From the NCBI GenBank assembly GCA_965369995.1, contig CBDURO010000003.1:1-64000 (forward strand): a stretch of 64,000 nt of DNA. Direction: 5' to 3'. The first letter of the stretch is position 1. Every line of letters begins with the position of its first letter. The DNA comes from JAHJCW01 sp965369995. Its GTDB lineage: Bacteria > Fidelibacterota > Marinisomatia > Marinisomatales > JAHJCW01. Positions 8,493 to 17,475 of this stretch are shown here, in pieces. The notes below the pieces were generated by a model. It did not search any database, was not told the DNA's origin, and saw nothing but the letters and a program-made list of their open reading frames with translations. Both the position numbers and the translations under genes were made by a program.

Positions 8493-9371
8493 ATGAACAT
8501 TAAAATAAATTTAGTCCTAGTAGTTGCCTTATTTGCGGTAAGTACATCATCAATCATAGCACGATTCCTACCCGATGTTTCATCTACAGTTATCTCGCTT
8601 TGGCGGCTAGTATTTGCCAGCATTGCTGTCTGGCTTTACAGTTTCTTTAAACCTCAAAATAAAATAAATAAGCAAAATATTATTCCGTTTGTTCTTTCAG
8701 GATTCTTTTTAGGTCTACATTTTGTTTGTTTCTATCAAGCGGTAAAATTAACTAGCATCGCAAATGCGACCTTATTGGGTATAACAGCACCTATGTTCAC
8801 CCTTTTAATTGAGCGATTTAGTTTTAAAAGGAAATTTAAAAAAATAGTTTTTATCGGCTTCGCTGTGGCATTAATTGGTACAATAATGATAACCGGGTTG
8901 AATTTCTCAATTACTGACAGTACGGAAGTTGGTAAATTATATGGACTCTCAGCAGCGCTTTGTATTGCAATTGTGTATCTTTTAGCAAATAAGATTAGAA
9001 CTGATACAAGAACAGTATCTTATACTCGTTTACTATATTTGATTGCGGCAATGCTTTTATTTGTTATCGCATCTACGAATGGTGAAAATATCTTTGCATT
9101 GAATAAGTCTGATTATTTGTGGTTATTAGCGCTTGGACTCATTCCAACCATTCTGGGACACAGCTTATTATATTATGGAATAAAATTTACGTCCCCCACG
9201 ATAATAGCTTCGGTGCCGCTCGGCGAACCCGTCATCGCTTCCATTTTGGCATGGATGATCTTTTTTGAAAAAGTTCCGTTTATTACTTTAACAGGAGGGA
9301 TATTAATACTATTCGGCGTATACTTAATTATTGTTAATTCGCCGAGAGCGCATTTGAGCGAAAATTATTAA
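8493..9371 (+). CDS. EamA-family (DMT) membrane permease
   Basis: Inner-membrane permease of the drug/metabolite transporter superfamily, 292 residues with about ten hydrophobic segments. These are arranged as two EamA repeats, roughly residues 5-135 and 150-285. The conserved end of the second repeat, SVPLGEPVIASILAW, is clear. Such proteins export amino acids, nucleosides or other small metabolites, but the substrate cannot be deduced. The last 38 bases overlap the 3' end of the convergent acyltransferase gene. The gene stands alone on the plus strand. Confidence 0.88.
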   Translation: MNIKINLVLVVALFAVSTSSIIARFLPDVSSTVISLWRLVFASIAVWLYSFFKPQNKINKQNIIPFVLSGFFLGLHFVCFYQAVKLTSIANATLLGITAPMFTLLIERFSFKRKFKKIVFIGFAVALIGTIMITGLNFSITDSTEVGKLYGLSAALCIAIVYLLANKIRTDTRTVSYTRLLYLIAAMLLFVIASTNGENIFALNKSDYLWLLALGLIPTILGHSLLYYGIKFTSPTIIASVPLGEPVIASILAWMIFFEKVPFITLTGGILILFGVYLIIVNSPRAHLSENY

Positions 9372-10053
9372 TTCGTTCATCGCCAACATATACCCCATGA
9401 TATTCTTCCGATAACAACGTCGCTATCCTGCACATAATTTCCTCTCCGGTTATTTTTATGACTTTTTTTCTTGCTTTACGCTCTTTTGGTAATGACATAG
9501 GAAAAAATGTTTTTCCTATATTTATTTGCAATTTTGGTCTTATCCCTTTAAACCAATTAGTCCATATATTATCCATTCCAATCAAACTCATTGGCAATAT
9601 TGGTGCACCTGTTGTCATCGCTAAATAGGCTGCTCCATTTTTAGCGGGTCTAATATATTGCTCTGTGGCACCGCCTTCAGGAAAAATTCCCACCACTTCA
9701 CCTTTTTTTAGAGCTGTAATGGATTTCTTTATCGTTGATGGAGCAATATTTTGCCTGTTCGTAGGGATAAATCCATATAGCCACAGAGCCCACATAATCT
9801 GCGCTTCTATCTTTAGATCACTTGCCATTAAAAAATTAATCGGTCTCTTGATTGCAAAAATAACAAAAGGTGCATCAAACCTATTAAAATGGTTACAAAC
9901 TACAATGAACGATCCTTTTTTAGGAATATTTTCACTCCCCTTAATTTGTATCTTTGCCAATATACTACCTAAAAACAATACAAAGTATCCTAATATATAC
10001 CGTACAGCTTTTGGTCTCACAGAATATTTGTTAAGATTGCGTTCTTTTGACAT
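9334..10053 (-). CDS. PlsC-like 1-acyl-glycerol-3-phosphate acyltransferase
   Basis: Membrane-associated acyltransferase that probably acylates lysophosphatidate or a similar lysolipid during phospholipid synthesis. The 239 residues include an N-terminal membrane segment (VRYILGYFVLFLGSIL). The catalytic H-X4-D motif is NHFNRFD (His55-Asp60), and the phosphate-binding FPEGGATE lies near 124-131. The length fits PlsC. A terminator hairpin separates it from ssb upstream. Its 3' end overlaps the convergent permease gene by 38 bp. Confidence 0.87.
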   Translation of the reverse strand: MSKERNLNKYSVRPKAVRYILGYFVLFLGSILAKIQIKGSENIPKKGSFIVVCNHFNRFDAPFVIFAIKRPINFLMASDLKIEAQIMWALWLYGFIPTNRQNIAPSTIKKSITALKKGEVVGIFPEGGATEQYIRPAKNGAAYLAMTTGAPILPMSLIGMDNIWTNWFKGIRPKLQINIGKTFFPMSLPKERKARKKVIKITGEEIMCRIATLLSEEYHGVYVGDERINNFRSNALSAN

Positions 10054-10077
10054 TGATTTTTTTATTTAATGATAAAA

Positions 10078-10106
10078 AAAAGAGGGGCAATAAAAGCCCC
10101 TCTTTT
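10078..10106 (-). terminator. Rho-independent terminator after ssb
   Basis: Perfect 11-bp stem AAAAGAGGGGC / GCCCCTCTTTT around a 7-base loop. Read on the minus strand it ends in a run of eight T. It lies 15 bp beyond the ssb stop codon. Confidence 0.85.
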
Positions 10107-10120
10107 CTTTAAGTCCTAAT

Positions 10121-10522
10121 TTAAAAAGGAAGGTCGTCTTCTTGATCTGCGTCTTTTTGAGCAGAGCCGGTACCTCCGTCTTCCCCCTTGCGTCCTAACA
10201 TTGTAAAATTATCACACAATATTTCAGTTGTATATCGTTTTACTTTGTCTTTGTCTTCCCAAGACCTGGTTTGTAAACGCCCCTCAATAAATACTAATTG
10301 ACCTTTTTTCATGTATTCTGCTGCCGTTTCTGCCCTTTTGCCGAAAATTACAACCTTATGCCACTCGGTTTTATCCTTAAGGTCGCCTTCGGCTGATTTC
10401 CACGATTCATTGGTTGCTAAACTAAAATTTGTAACTGCGCTTCCCGATGTCATAAACCGGCTTTCCGGATCTGCCCCAAGATGTCCTATTAAAAGTACCT
10501 TATTTAAACTGCCTTTCTGCAT
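10121..10522 (-). CDS. ssb: Single-stranded DNA-binding protein
   Basis: Binds ssDNA during replication, repair and recombination. The 133 residues comprise one OB fold at about 5-105, with typical segments such as NKVLLIGHLGADPE, TEWHKVVIFGK and GQLVFIEGRLQTRSW. A short acidic tail follows, ending DQEDDLPF, the conserved tip that contacts partner proteins. Single copy in the window, leftward, between dnaA and a strong terminator. The 78-bp gap from dnaA leaves room for its own promoter. Confidence 0.96.
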   Translation of the reverse strand: MQKGSLNKVLLIGHLGADPESRFMTSGSAVTNFSLATNESWKSAEGDLKDKTEWHKVVIFGKRAETAAEYMKKGQLVFIEGRLQTRSWEDKDKVKRYTTEILCDNFTMLGRKGEDGGTGSAQKDADQEDDLPF

Positions 10523-10600
10523 ATTTTTCTCCTATTTATAAATTTTATCATTTGTAAAATTTAACTCTTTTTTGTAACGTTACAATTAAAAAATTTATTA

Positions 10601-11968
10601 TTATATTATTGCAGCTGAAAGCTCATTTTTCATTGATTCAACCAGTTGTTTTATTCTTTTTTCCGATTTTATTTTATCTTCTATATTTTTGCAAGCATGT
10701 AAAATTGTTGTATGATCTCTACCTCCAAAATATATGCCTATGCTCGAAAGTGACGCACCCAATATTTCCCTGCCAAGATAGGCTGCAATTTGCCTTGCCT
10801 CAACCAACTCTTTTTTTCTACTTGTTCCAACAATCTCTCTTTCTGAAATTGATGTTACTTCGGATACTTTGCGCACTATATCTTCGAGTTTTATTTCAGC
10901 TAAAAATCGCTTCCCAATTCGTTCTTTAACTACTTTTTTTACTAATTGCTCATCGATTTCTTTATTCGATAAGGATGAATAAGCTAGAATACGTATAATA
11001 GTGCTTTCTAATTCGCGAATGTTATTCTTAATATGTGTGGCCATAAATTCAATCATGGCATATGGTAGACTTAAGCCGTTCTGTTCGGCTTTCTCTAACA
11101 GAATCGCCACTCTTGTCTCAAAATCGGGCGGTTGAATATCCACCGCAAGACCCGAGTGAAAACGTGACAATAACCTGTCTTCCAAACCTTGCATATCGCC
11201 TGGATATCTATCAGCGGTAAGGACAATTTGCCTGCCTGATTGATATAATTCGTTAAACGTATGAAAAAATTGTTCTTGGGTTTGCTCCTTTCCTTGAAAA
11301 AACTGAATATCATCTATTAATAACACGTCGGCTTGCCGATAGAAACGTGAAAATTCAATCGTTTTCGATTTTTGAATACCTGAAATAAAATCTAAGGTAA
11401 ATTTTTCACTTGAGGCACAAATAATATTAATATTTTCATTTTTTGCAAGCAGATGATTTCCGATTGCGTGTAACAAATGCGTTTTACCAAGACCAACGCC
11501 ACCATAAACAACAAGAGGATTAAACGCTTCTACTCCTGGCGATTCTGCCGCAGATAGTGCCGCAGCTTTTGCAAATTGATTATTTGCCCCTTCAATATAT
11601 CTAGAAAATGTGTAGTTCTCATTTAAAACCGGTGGTTTAAATCTCTTTTTTCGCTGCGTTTTTTCTCTATCAATGTTTTCAAAATTAATTGTTGACTCTT
11701 TTATTCCGGTAGGTGCAATTGTATATTTTACAGAAAAATCATTTTGTATATTTTCTTTTACCGCAGACTCAATTATACCATGATAATGGCTATCAATCCA
11801 TTCAAAAAAGAACTGATTAGGAACTTCCAATACTAATTCAGTGTCATTTATTGCAATTGGTAAAATTGGCTCAAGCCATGTATTATAGGCATGAGATGGT
11901 AATTCATGTGAGAGGCTTTCTTTCACCTCTTTCCAAATATTTTCGTGATTTAATTTCAGGTTGTCCAC
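10601..11968 (-). CDS. dnaA: Chromosomal replication initiator protein DnaA
   Basis: Initiator ATPase that binds DnaA boxes and opens the origin. The 455 residues show all four domains. The N-terminal helicase-interaction domain contains ENIWKEVKESL and a variable linker follows. The AAA+ core has Walker A GGVGLGKT at 156-163, and Walker B lies in VLLIDDIQFF. The C-terminal helix-turn-helix carries FGGRDHTTILHA. The start is GTG, inside a DnaA-box-like sequence (11961-11969), with no Shine-Dalgarno visible; no nearby in-frame ATG offers a better choice. Unlike most bacteria, dnaA is not beside dnaN, which lies 11 kb away. Box-like sites overlapping its start suggest autorepression. Confidence 0.96.
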   Translation of the reverse strand: MDNLKLNHENIWKEVKESLSHELPSHAYNTWLEPILPIAINDTELVLEVPNQFFFEWIDSHYHGIIESAVKENIQNDFSVKYTIAPTGIKESTINFENIDREKTQRKKRFKPPVLNENYTFSRYIEGANNQFAKAAALSAAESPGVEAFNPLVVYGGVGLGKTHLLHAIGNHLLAKNENINIICASSEKFTLDFISGIQKSKTIEFSRFYRQADVLLIDDIQFFQGKEQTQEQFFHTFNELYQSGRQIVLTADRYPGDMQGLEDRLLSRFHSGLAVDIQPPDFETRVAILLEKAEQNGLSLPYAMIEFMATHIKNNIRELESTIIRILAYSSLSNKEIDEQLVKKVVKERIGKRFLAEIKLEDIVRKVSEVTSISEREIVGTSRKKELVEARQIAAYLGREILGASLSSIGIYFGGRDHTTILHACKNIEDKIKSEKRIKQLVESMKNELSAAII

Positions 11969-11993
11969 AAGTTATCAACAACAGTGTGTTAAC
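11961..11993. promoter_or_regulatory. DnaA-box-like sites at the dnaA start
   Basis: TTGTCCACA (11961-11969) overlaps the dnaA start codon. TTATCAACA (11972-11980) follows 11 bp on, and a weak inverted match lies at 11985-11993. They sit in the 185-bp divergent spacer between dnaA and rpmH, where several bacteria have an origin or an autoregulatory site. The sites match the TTATNCACA consensus with one or more changes. Confidence 0.5.
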
Positions 11994-12153
11994 AAAACTT
12001 ACCAAGCTATTTTGATATAATACAAAACTCTTTTTGTTTTTTAATTAAATTTTTATGTTTTTTTCTTGCTACCGCTTGATTTTTTTGTTTTTCTATTTCT
12101 TTTTGATTTTGTGTTCAATAAACGTATTTTCCGGGTCTAAATTTGGAGATGAA

Positions 12154-12288
12154 ATGAAGAGAACCTATCAGCCAAGTCGGCGTAAAAGAAAAAACAAGCA
12201 TGGTTTCCGTTCCCGGATGTCAAGCGTGGGCGGACGTAATGTTATTAGTCGCAGACGTAAAAAGGGCAGAAAAAAACTATCTGCATAG
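12154..12288 (+). CDS. rpmH: Large ribosomal subunit protein bL34
   Basis: A 44-residue, highly basic ribosomal protein that begins MKRTYQPSRRKRKNKHGF and contains GRNVISRRRKKGR, the standard bL34 sequence and length. GGAG at 12145-12148 is correctly spaced for the ATG at 12154. The frame stays open upstream to 12055, but that extension is hydrophobic and T-rich and is not part of the protein. It is followed after only 8 bp by yidD. The rnpA gene that normally lies between them is absent. Confidence 0.96.
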   Translation: MKRTYQPSRRKRKNKHGFRSRMSSVGGRNVISRRRKKGRKKLSA

Positions 12289-12296
12289 CAAAACGA

Positions 12297-12539
12297 ATGC
12301 GCTCTACCCTTAATATATTTGATTTTGTGTTTAGAAAAATATTAAAGGCGGTCATTGGGTTGTATCGCCTTACTATTTCACCTTTACTTGGAAACAATTG
12401 CCGGTTTCACCCGACTTGTTCTCAATATGCACTAGATGCATTAAATACAAAAACCTTTTTTAAAGCCCTACCGCTTATAATAATAAGGGTGTCAAAATGC
12501 CATCCTTTTCATCGCGGTGGATATGATCCCGTAAAATAA
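12297..12539 (+). CDS. yidD: Membrane protein insertion efficiency factor YidD
   Basis: Small membrane-associated protein that assists YidC. The 80 residues include an amphipathic N-terminal part (VIGLYRLTISPLLG), the family motif CRFHPTCSQYA near 43-53 and a C-terminal CHPFHRGGYDPV. The length is typical. It lies between rpmH (8 bp) and yidC (4 bp), the normal order except for the missing rnpA. Confidence 0.95.
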   Translation: MRSTLNIFDFVFRKILKAVIGLYRLTISPLLGNNCRFHPTCSQYALDALNTKTFFKALPLIIIRVSKCHPFHRGGYDPVK

Positions 12540-12543
12540 AATA

Positions 12544-14229
12544 ATGGACAAAAAAACACTTCTCGCCTTTTTTCTTATTGCTGTTGTTTTAATATTAATG
12601 CCATACTATATGAAAGTAGTGGCGCCTCCAGAACAGCTAACATCGCCAACCGATTCTGTTACAACAGTGACCGCACGACAAATCGAACCGGTCTCGACAA
12701 AAACAGATATTGTTTCACCACCTATCAGAGAAATTGTTGATAGTCCTTCGTATGAAAGCGTGCAACAATACGTTGCAGAACGGACATTAGCTGTTGAAAC
12801 CCCACTTTACACCACAAACATAAGTAACAAAAACGGCGGTTCTTTTACATCGTTTATCTTAAAAAACTACAAAGCAACCGACTCAACATCTGTACAACTT
12901 GTGGATAACTTCAATAATAATAATTTATTGTTTGAGGCAGTTTCTGTTGATGGCGTTCCATTAATTTTAAGCGCCCCATGGGAATTAAGTAAATCAAAGA
13001 GAAGCTTTAATGTTTTTGACGAACCAATATCAATAAAGTTCACTACAGTTATATCAGGAAAAACCATTTCAAAAACACTCACCTTTAATCCGAATTCATA
13101 CAAAATTGACGTTTCTTTTGACTTATCAGAAATAAGAGATCAAATTTCTCAAGGGCTTTATTCATTGTCTTGGAATGGTGGTTTGCCCTCTACAGAAAAA
13201 AATTTAAAGGATGAATTGTTTTACTATAAAGCATATGTCTATCAAGGTGACGAGCTCAGTTCTGAAAAATTACGCAAGCATAAAACACTTGATGAAAAGT
13301 ATCGTGGACAAACAAACTGGGTTGGAACGCGAAATAAGTACTTTTTAACTGCAATTATACCTGTCGACAATGCCATTGGCGCACATCTTGGAGGCACATA
13401 CGAATCTGATACCCCAAAATTCGATGTTTCAATAAAACAACAAGTAAATTCTAGTAATTCTTTTACTTTATATCTAGGGCCATTGGAATATAAAAGCGTA
13501 TCCTCCCTTGGCGTTAATCTGGAGCAAACTATGTCAATGGGATGGTCTTTGATTCGTCCGATAAGCAGAGGTGTTTTAGCCGCCCTTGTTGCGATGCATA
13601 AATTCATACCGAATTACGGTGTTGTGCTAATAATATTTTCAATTCTTATTAAAATAATTGTGTATCCGCTAACGAAAAAAAGCTACCAGTCTATGAAGGC
13701 AATGAGTACTCTTCAGCCGAAAATTAAAGCCTTAAAGGAAAAATACGCTAAAGATCCTCAGAAGTTAAATAAAGCAACTATGCGGCTTTACAAAGAAGAG
13801 GGTGTTAACCCGATGGGTGGTTGTTTGCCAATGTTAATCCAAATGCCCCTATTATTTGCGCTTTTTCAGGTTTTCAGATCAACAATTGAATTACGTGGCC
13901 AACCGTTTATTTTATGGATAACTGACCTTTCCGCTCCTGACACTTTGTTAGAAATCGGCGGTTTTCCGATTAACATTCTGCCGCTTCTGATGGCTGTTTC
14001 AATGTTCATTCAACAAAAAATGAATCCAACTTCTATGGGAGCGGGGGCCGGACAACAAAAATCAATGATGTATTTTATGAACATATTCTTCATTTTCATT
14101 TTTTACCGTTTACCTTCGGGGTTAAATCTTTATTATACGTTGTTTAATGTTCTTACGATTCTTCAACAAAAGTATTTAACACCACATCAAGAACCTGTTA
14201 CTCAACCGGTAAAGATTAAGAAAAAATGA
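12544..14229 (+). CDS. yidC: Membrane protein insertase YidC
   Basis: Inserts and folds inner-membrane proteins with or without Sec. The 561 residues begin with a membrane anchor (KTLLAFFLIAVVLILMPYYM). A large periplasmic beta-domain of about 60-330 follows, which is the Gram-negative form. The conserved Oxa1 core at about 345-540 includes YPLTKKSYQSMKAM, LQPKIKALKEKYAKDP, and NPMGGCLPMLIQMP. The basic C-terminus is PVKIKKK. The stop overlaps the mnmE start by 4 bp (ATGA), indicating translational coupling. Confidence 0.96.
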   Translation: MDKKTLLAFFLIAVVLILMPYYMKVVAPPEQLTSPTDSVTTVTARQIEPVSTKTDIVSPPIREIVDSPSYESVQQYVAERTLAVETPLYTTNISNKNGGSFTSFILKNYKATDSTSVQLVDNFNNNNLLFEAVSVDGVPLILSAPWELSKSKRSFNVFDEPISIKFTTVISGKTISKTLTFNPNSYKIDVSFDLSEIRDQISQGLYSLSWNGGLPSTEKNLKDELFYYKAYVYQGDELSSEKLRKHKTLDEKYRGQTNWVGTRNKYFLTAIIPVDNAIGAHLGGTYESDTPKFDVSIKQQVNSSNSFTLYLGPLEYKSVSSLGVNLEQTMSMGWSLIRPISRGVLAALVAMHKFIPNYGVVLIIFSILIKIIVYPLTKKSYQSMKAMSTLQPKIKALKEKYAKDPQKLNKATMRLYKEEGVNPMGGCLPMLIQMPLLFALFQVFRSTIELRGQPFILWITDLSAPDTLLEIGGFPINILPLLMAVSMFIQQKMNPTSMGAGAGQQKSMMYFMNIFFIFIFYRLPSGLNLYYTLFNVLTILQQKYLTPHQEPVTQPVKIKKK

Positions 14230-15581
14230 TCTCTGATACAATCGTTGCTCCGGCGACACCATATGGTATTGGCGGAATTGCGGTTGTTCGCCTAAGCGGC
14301 TCACAATCCCTGTCGATTGTTCATAACTTATTAAATAACAATAGATTATGTAAAAAATTTAAACATCGATATGCAACCTTGGTTAACCTTCAAGATGAGA
14401 ACGGCGTTGCAATAGACGAATCCATTGTAACTTTCTTTGAGGCGCCTAATTCATATACCGGTGAAGACTTAATTGAAATATCATGCCACGGCAGCCCTGT
14501 TGTTGTGGATAAAATTATCTCAACCTGTTGCCATTTTGGTGCACGGATTGCCGACCCTGGAGAGTTTACAAAACGTGCCTTTATCAATGGGAAAATGGAT
14601 CTTACGCAGGCCGAGGCTGTTGCTTCTTTAATCCATTCACTATCAGAAGAAGGTCGTCAATTAAATTTACGTTTGCTTCGTGGTGAATTATCAAAAAAGT
14701 TAAATGGTTTCCGAAAAATATTGATTGATGCGGTTTCAATGATTGAATTTGAGCTTGATATTTCAGAAGATAAGCTTCAACCGGATTTAAATGCTCAGGT
14801 ATTGAAAATTGTAACAGAACAAATCAACCAAATCCAAGAACTACTAGATTCATATAAACAGGTTCGTATGCTTAATCGCGGAGCCCTTGTTGTTATTGCG
14901 GGACCACCGAATGTCGGTAAATCCACCTTGTTAAATATTCTCTCGGAAACCAATAGAGCTATCACAAGCAATTTGCCCGGCACTACGCGCGATACGATTG
15001 ACGTACCTTTAATTTTAGACGGTGTACCAATTAATTTGGTTGATACAGCTGGAATGCGTCAAACTTCCGAAGAAATTGAACAGGAAGGGGTGAGCAGAAC
15101 ATTCAATTATTTAAAAAAAGCTGACTTAATCCTTTTGGTTCATGATCCCGGATTAGTTAAAATTCCTTATGATGATTATCCAAATAATATTCCGATTATA
15201 GAAATTATGAATAAGGTCGATTTACTCAATAAACCAGAATTAGAATCCACCCAACGCGTTTATTCCAACCGATTATTTTTATCAGCCAAAACTGGCTTTA
15301 ATATTAAGCTGTTAAAACAACAAATAAAAACATCTCTAGGGATTAGCAGTTCTTTATCTGATAATATTACTATAACAACAAGCCGCCAACAGCGTGCCCT
15401 AAAACACTGTTTCGATAAACTAAATACAACTGTTGAGCTTTTGAACAACCCGCGATGCGCCTATGAGCTTGTATCAATTGAACTGCGAGAAGCACTTGAT
15501 GCAATCGGTACAATACTGGGAAAAACCACGCCGGACGATATTTTAAATAATATTTTCAAGCAATTCTGCGTAGGCAAATAA
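14226..15581 (+). CDS. mnmE: tRNA modification GTPase MnmE
   Basis: With MnmG it forms the 5-(carboxymethyl)aminomethyluridine modification at wobble U34 of tRNAs. The 451 residues have an N-terminal folate-binding domain beginning DTIVAPATPYGIGGIAVVR. A central G domain carries GPPNVGKS at 226-233, DTAGMR and NKVD. The C-terminus FCVGK contains the functional CxGK motif. It overlaps yidC by 4 bp and is followed by a parS palindrome that begins at the last base of its stop codon. Its partner mnmG starts inside that palindrome. Confidence 0.96.
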   Translation: MISDTIVAPATPYGIGGIAVVRLSGSQSLSIVHNLLNNNRLCKKFKHRYATLVNLQDENGVAIDESIVTFFEAPNSYTGEDLIEISCHGSPVVVDKIISTCCHFGARIADPGEFTKRAFINGKMDLTQAEAVASLIHSLSEEGRQLNLRLLRGELSKKLNGFRKILIDAVSMIEFELDISEDKLQPDLNAQVLKIVTEQINQIQELLDSYKQVRMLNRGALVVIAGPPNVGKSTLLNILSETNRAITSNLPGTTRDTIDVPLILDGVPINLVDTAGMRQTSEEIEQEGVSRTFNYLKKADLILLVHDPGLVKIPYDDYPNNIPIIEIMNKVDLLNKPELESTQRVYSNRLFLSAKTGFNIKLLKQQIKTSLGISSSLSDNITITTSRQQRALKHCFDKLNTTVELLNNPRCAYELVSIELREALDAIGTILGKTTPDDILNNIFKQFCVGK

Positions 15582-15596
15582 GTTTCACGTGAAACA
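15581..15596. promoter_or_regulatory. parS: parS-like ParB binding site 1
   Basis: The 14-bp perfect palindrome GTTTCACGTGAAAC (15582-15595) lies in a 16-mer differing only at the first base from the near-universal parS sequence TGTTTCACGTGAAACA. It sits at the mnmE/mnmG junction and contains the GTG start codon of mnmG. A second copy lies 1.9 kb to the right. parA and parB are not in this window. Confidence 0.88.
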
Positions 15597-17475
15597 TTCA
15601 GCAGGCAATAAATTTGATGTAATCGTTATCGGTGGCGGTCATGCCGGCGTGGAGGCGGCCCTCGCAAGCGCCCGTCTCGGCGTTAAAACCGCTCTCATAT
15701 CGCAAGATAGGCATGCAATTGCCCGAATGTCGTGCAATCCGGCGATCGGTGGCCTGGCAAAGGGACAAATTGTACGCGAGATTGATGTTCTTGGTGGCAT
15801 TGTGGGACTTGCCGCTGATGCGGCGGGGCTACAGTTTAAGCTATTAAACCGCTCAAAGGGACGTTCTGTCTGGTCGCCTCGTGCGCAAACCGATAAACGA
15901 GTGTATGAAAGTTGTGTTTTACATTTGGTTGAAGTTTCCGAAAATCTTACTTTAATAACGGGAGAGGCTGTTGATATTATTGATAAACATAATCTTATCT
16001 CTGGCGTCATGCTACGCAATGGTGAGCGGTTTGTTTGTAATTCTCTTGTAATAACTTGTGGCACGTTTCTAAATGGCTTGATTCACATCGGAAACCGAAA
16101 AATTCCAGCCGGGCGTATGGGTGAATCAAGTTCTATCGGAATAACGGAATCGCTGATTAAGCGTGGCCTTAAAGCGGGACGGCTTAAAACCGGAACGCCG
16201 CCACGACTATTTAAGGAAACAGTTAATTGGGAAAAACTATACACTATCGTTGGCGATGAAAACCCTGTTCCGTTTTCGTATCGGACAAAGAATTTTAATC
16301 CACCGAACATAGCGTGTCATGTGGCTAAAACAAATCCTTCCTGTCACGATATTATTTATAACGATATCGAGCGTTCCCCGTTGTTTTCGGGAGATATATT
16401 TGGTGAAGGTCCGCGCTACTGTCCATCGATAGAAGATAAAATTCATCGTTTTTCACACCATAATTCACATACATTGTTTTTAGAACCGGAGTGGCGCGAT
16501 TCCGATCAAATTTATGTGAACGGCTTTGCTTCTAGTCTTCCTGAAGATGTTCAGATAAACGCGCTGCGTCAGGTTCCGGGATTAGAGAAAGTAGAGTTTT
16601 TGCGACCTGGCTATGCAATTGAATATGACTTTTTTCCACCGGCTCAATTGAAAGCCACGCTTGAATCAAAATTTATAAACGGATTATATTTTGCCGGACA
16701 GGTAAACGGAACTTCCGGCTATGAGGAAGCTGCCGGACAGGGACTAGTCGCGGGCATTAACGCCGCAAAGCTTGTTTTAAGGCAAAAACCGCTTACCTTG
16801 CACCGCGATGAAGCCTATATTGGAGTTTTAATAGACGATCTTATAACCAAAGACACGATGGAGCCATATCGTATGTTTACGTCAAGAGCAGAACATCGCT
16901 TGCTATTGCGATACTCCAATGCAGATCAACGTCTTGCCGAAAAAGCCAAACAATATGATTTAATCGATGACGTATTTTATGATTTTCTTTTCAACAAGAT
17001 ACAAACAACGGAGCAACTTGTAGAAAACTTGAACAATAGCGTTAAGCCAGATGAAGTAAACGAGATACTGTCGGATATTGACGGAACAGTTATTAAGCAT
17101 TCTCAACCAGCCAGACAAATACTTAAGAGACCTGGAATTGAACTTTCTCATTTACCGGAACGCTTTACGGAGAACATTGATTATTCCAATTTCGATAAAC
17201 ATATAATCGATGAAATATACACGGAGGCCGAAACAACAATTAAATATGCCGGTTATATCGTTCGCCAATATGAACAAATTGAACGGTTAAAATCACAAGA
17301 GAAACTTTCTATACCAAAGAATTTTAATTATCTTTCGATTAACAGCTTGTCAAACGAAGCGCGCGAAAAGCTTAATTTTGTTAAGCCCGAAACACTTGGT
17401 CAAGCGATGCGGGTTTCTGGAGTTACGCCCGCAGATATTGGTGTATTGTCCGTCTTGCTTTATAAATCAAAATGA
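15589..17475 (+). CDS. mnmG: tRNA uridine modification enzyme MnmG (GidA)
   Basis: FAD-dependent partner of MnmE in wobble-uridine modification. The 628 residues have the dinucleotide-binding motif VIGGGHAGVEAALA near 12-25. MSCNPAIGGLAKGQ and AGRMGESSS follow, as does GLYFAGQVNGTSGYEEAAGQG, and the C-terminal domain ends GVTPADIGVLSVLL. The start is GTG at 15589 within the parS palindrome, so the first codons (MKHSAG) come partly from the ParB site. The stop overlaps the mfd start by 4 bp. The usual neighbours rsmG, parA and parB do not follow; mfd takes that place. Confidence 0.95.
   Translation: MKHSAGNKFDVIVIGGGHAGVEAALASARLGVKTALISQDRHAIARMSCNPAIGGLAKGQIVREIDVLGGIVGLAADAAGLQFKLLNRSKGRSVWSPRAQTDKRVYESCVLHLVEVSENLTLITGEAVDIIDKHNLISGVMLRNGERFVCNSLVITCGTFLNGLIHIGNRKIPAGRMGESSSIGITESLIKRGLKAGRLKTGTPPRLFKETVNWEKLYTIVGDENPVPFSYRTKNFNPPNIACHVAKTNPSCHDIIYNDIERSPLFSGDIFGEGPRYCPSIEDKIHRFSHHNSHTLFLEPEWRDSDQIYVNGFASSLPEDVQINALRQVPGLEKVEFLRPGYAIEYDFFPPAQLKATLESKFINGLYFAGQVNGTSGYEEAAGQGLVAGINAAKLVLRQKPLTLHRDEAYIGVLIDDLITKDTMEPYRMFTSRAEHRLLLRYSNADQRLAEKAKQYDLIDDVFYDFLFNKIQTTEQLVENLNNSVKPDEVNEILSDIDGTVIKHSQPARQILKRPGIELSHLPERFTENIDYSNFDKHIIDEIYTEAETTIKYAGYIVRQYEQIERLKSQEKLSIPKNFNYLSINSLSNEAREKLNFVKPETLGQAMRVSGVTPADIGVLSVLLYKSK

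Noticed and set aside
12055..12153. N-terminal extension of the bL34 frame
   Set aside because: The upstream 33 codons are hydrophobic and T-rich, unlike any bL34; a good Shine-Dalgarno precedes the internal ATG at 12154.
15639..16064. Long minus-strand frame inside mnmG
   Set aside because: Opposite-strand shadow of a highly conserved gene, with no recognisable domain or ribosome-binding site.
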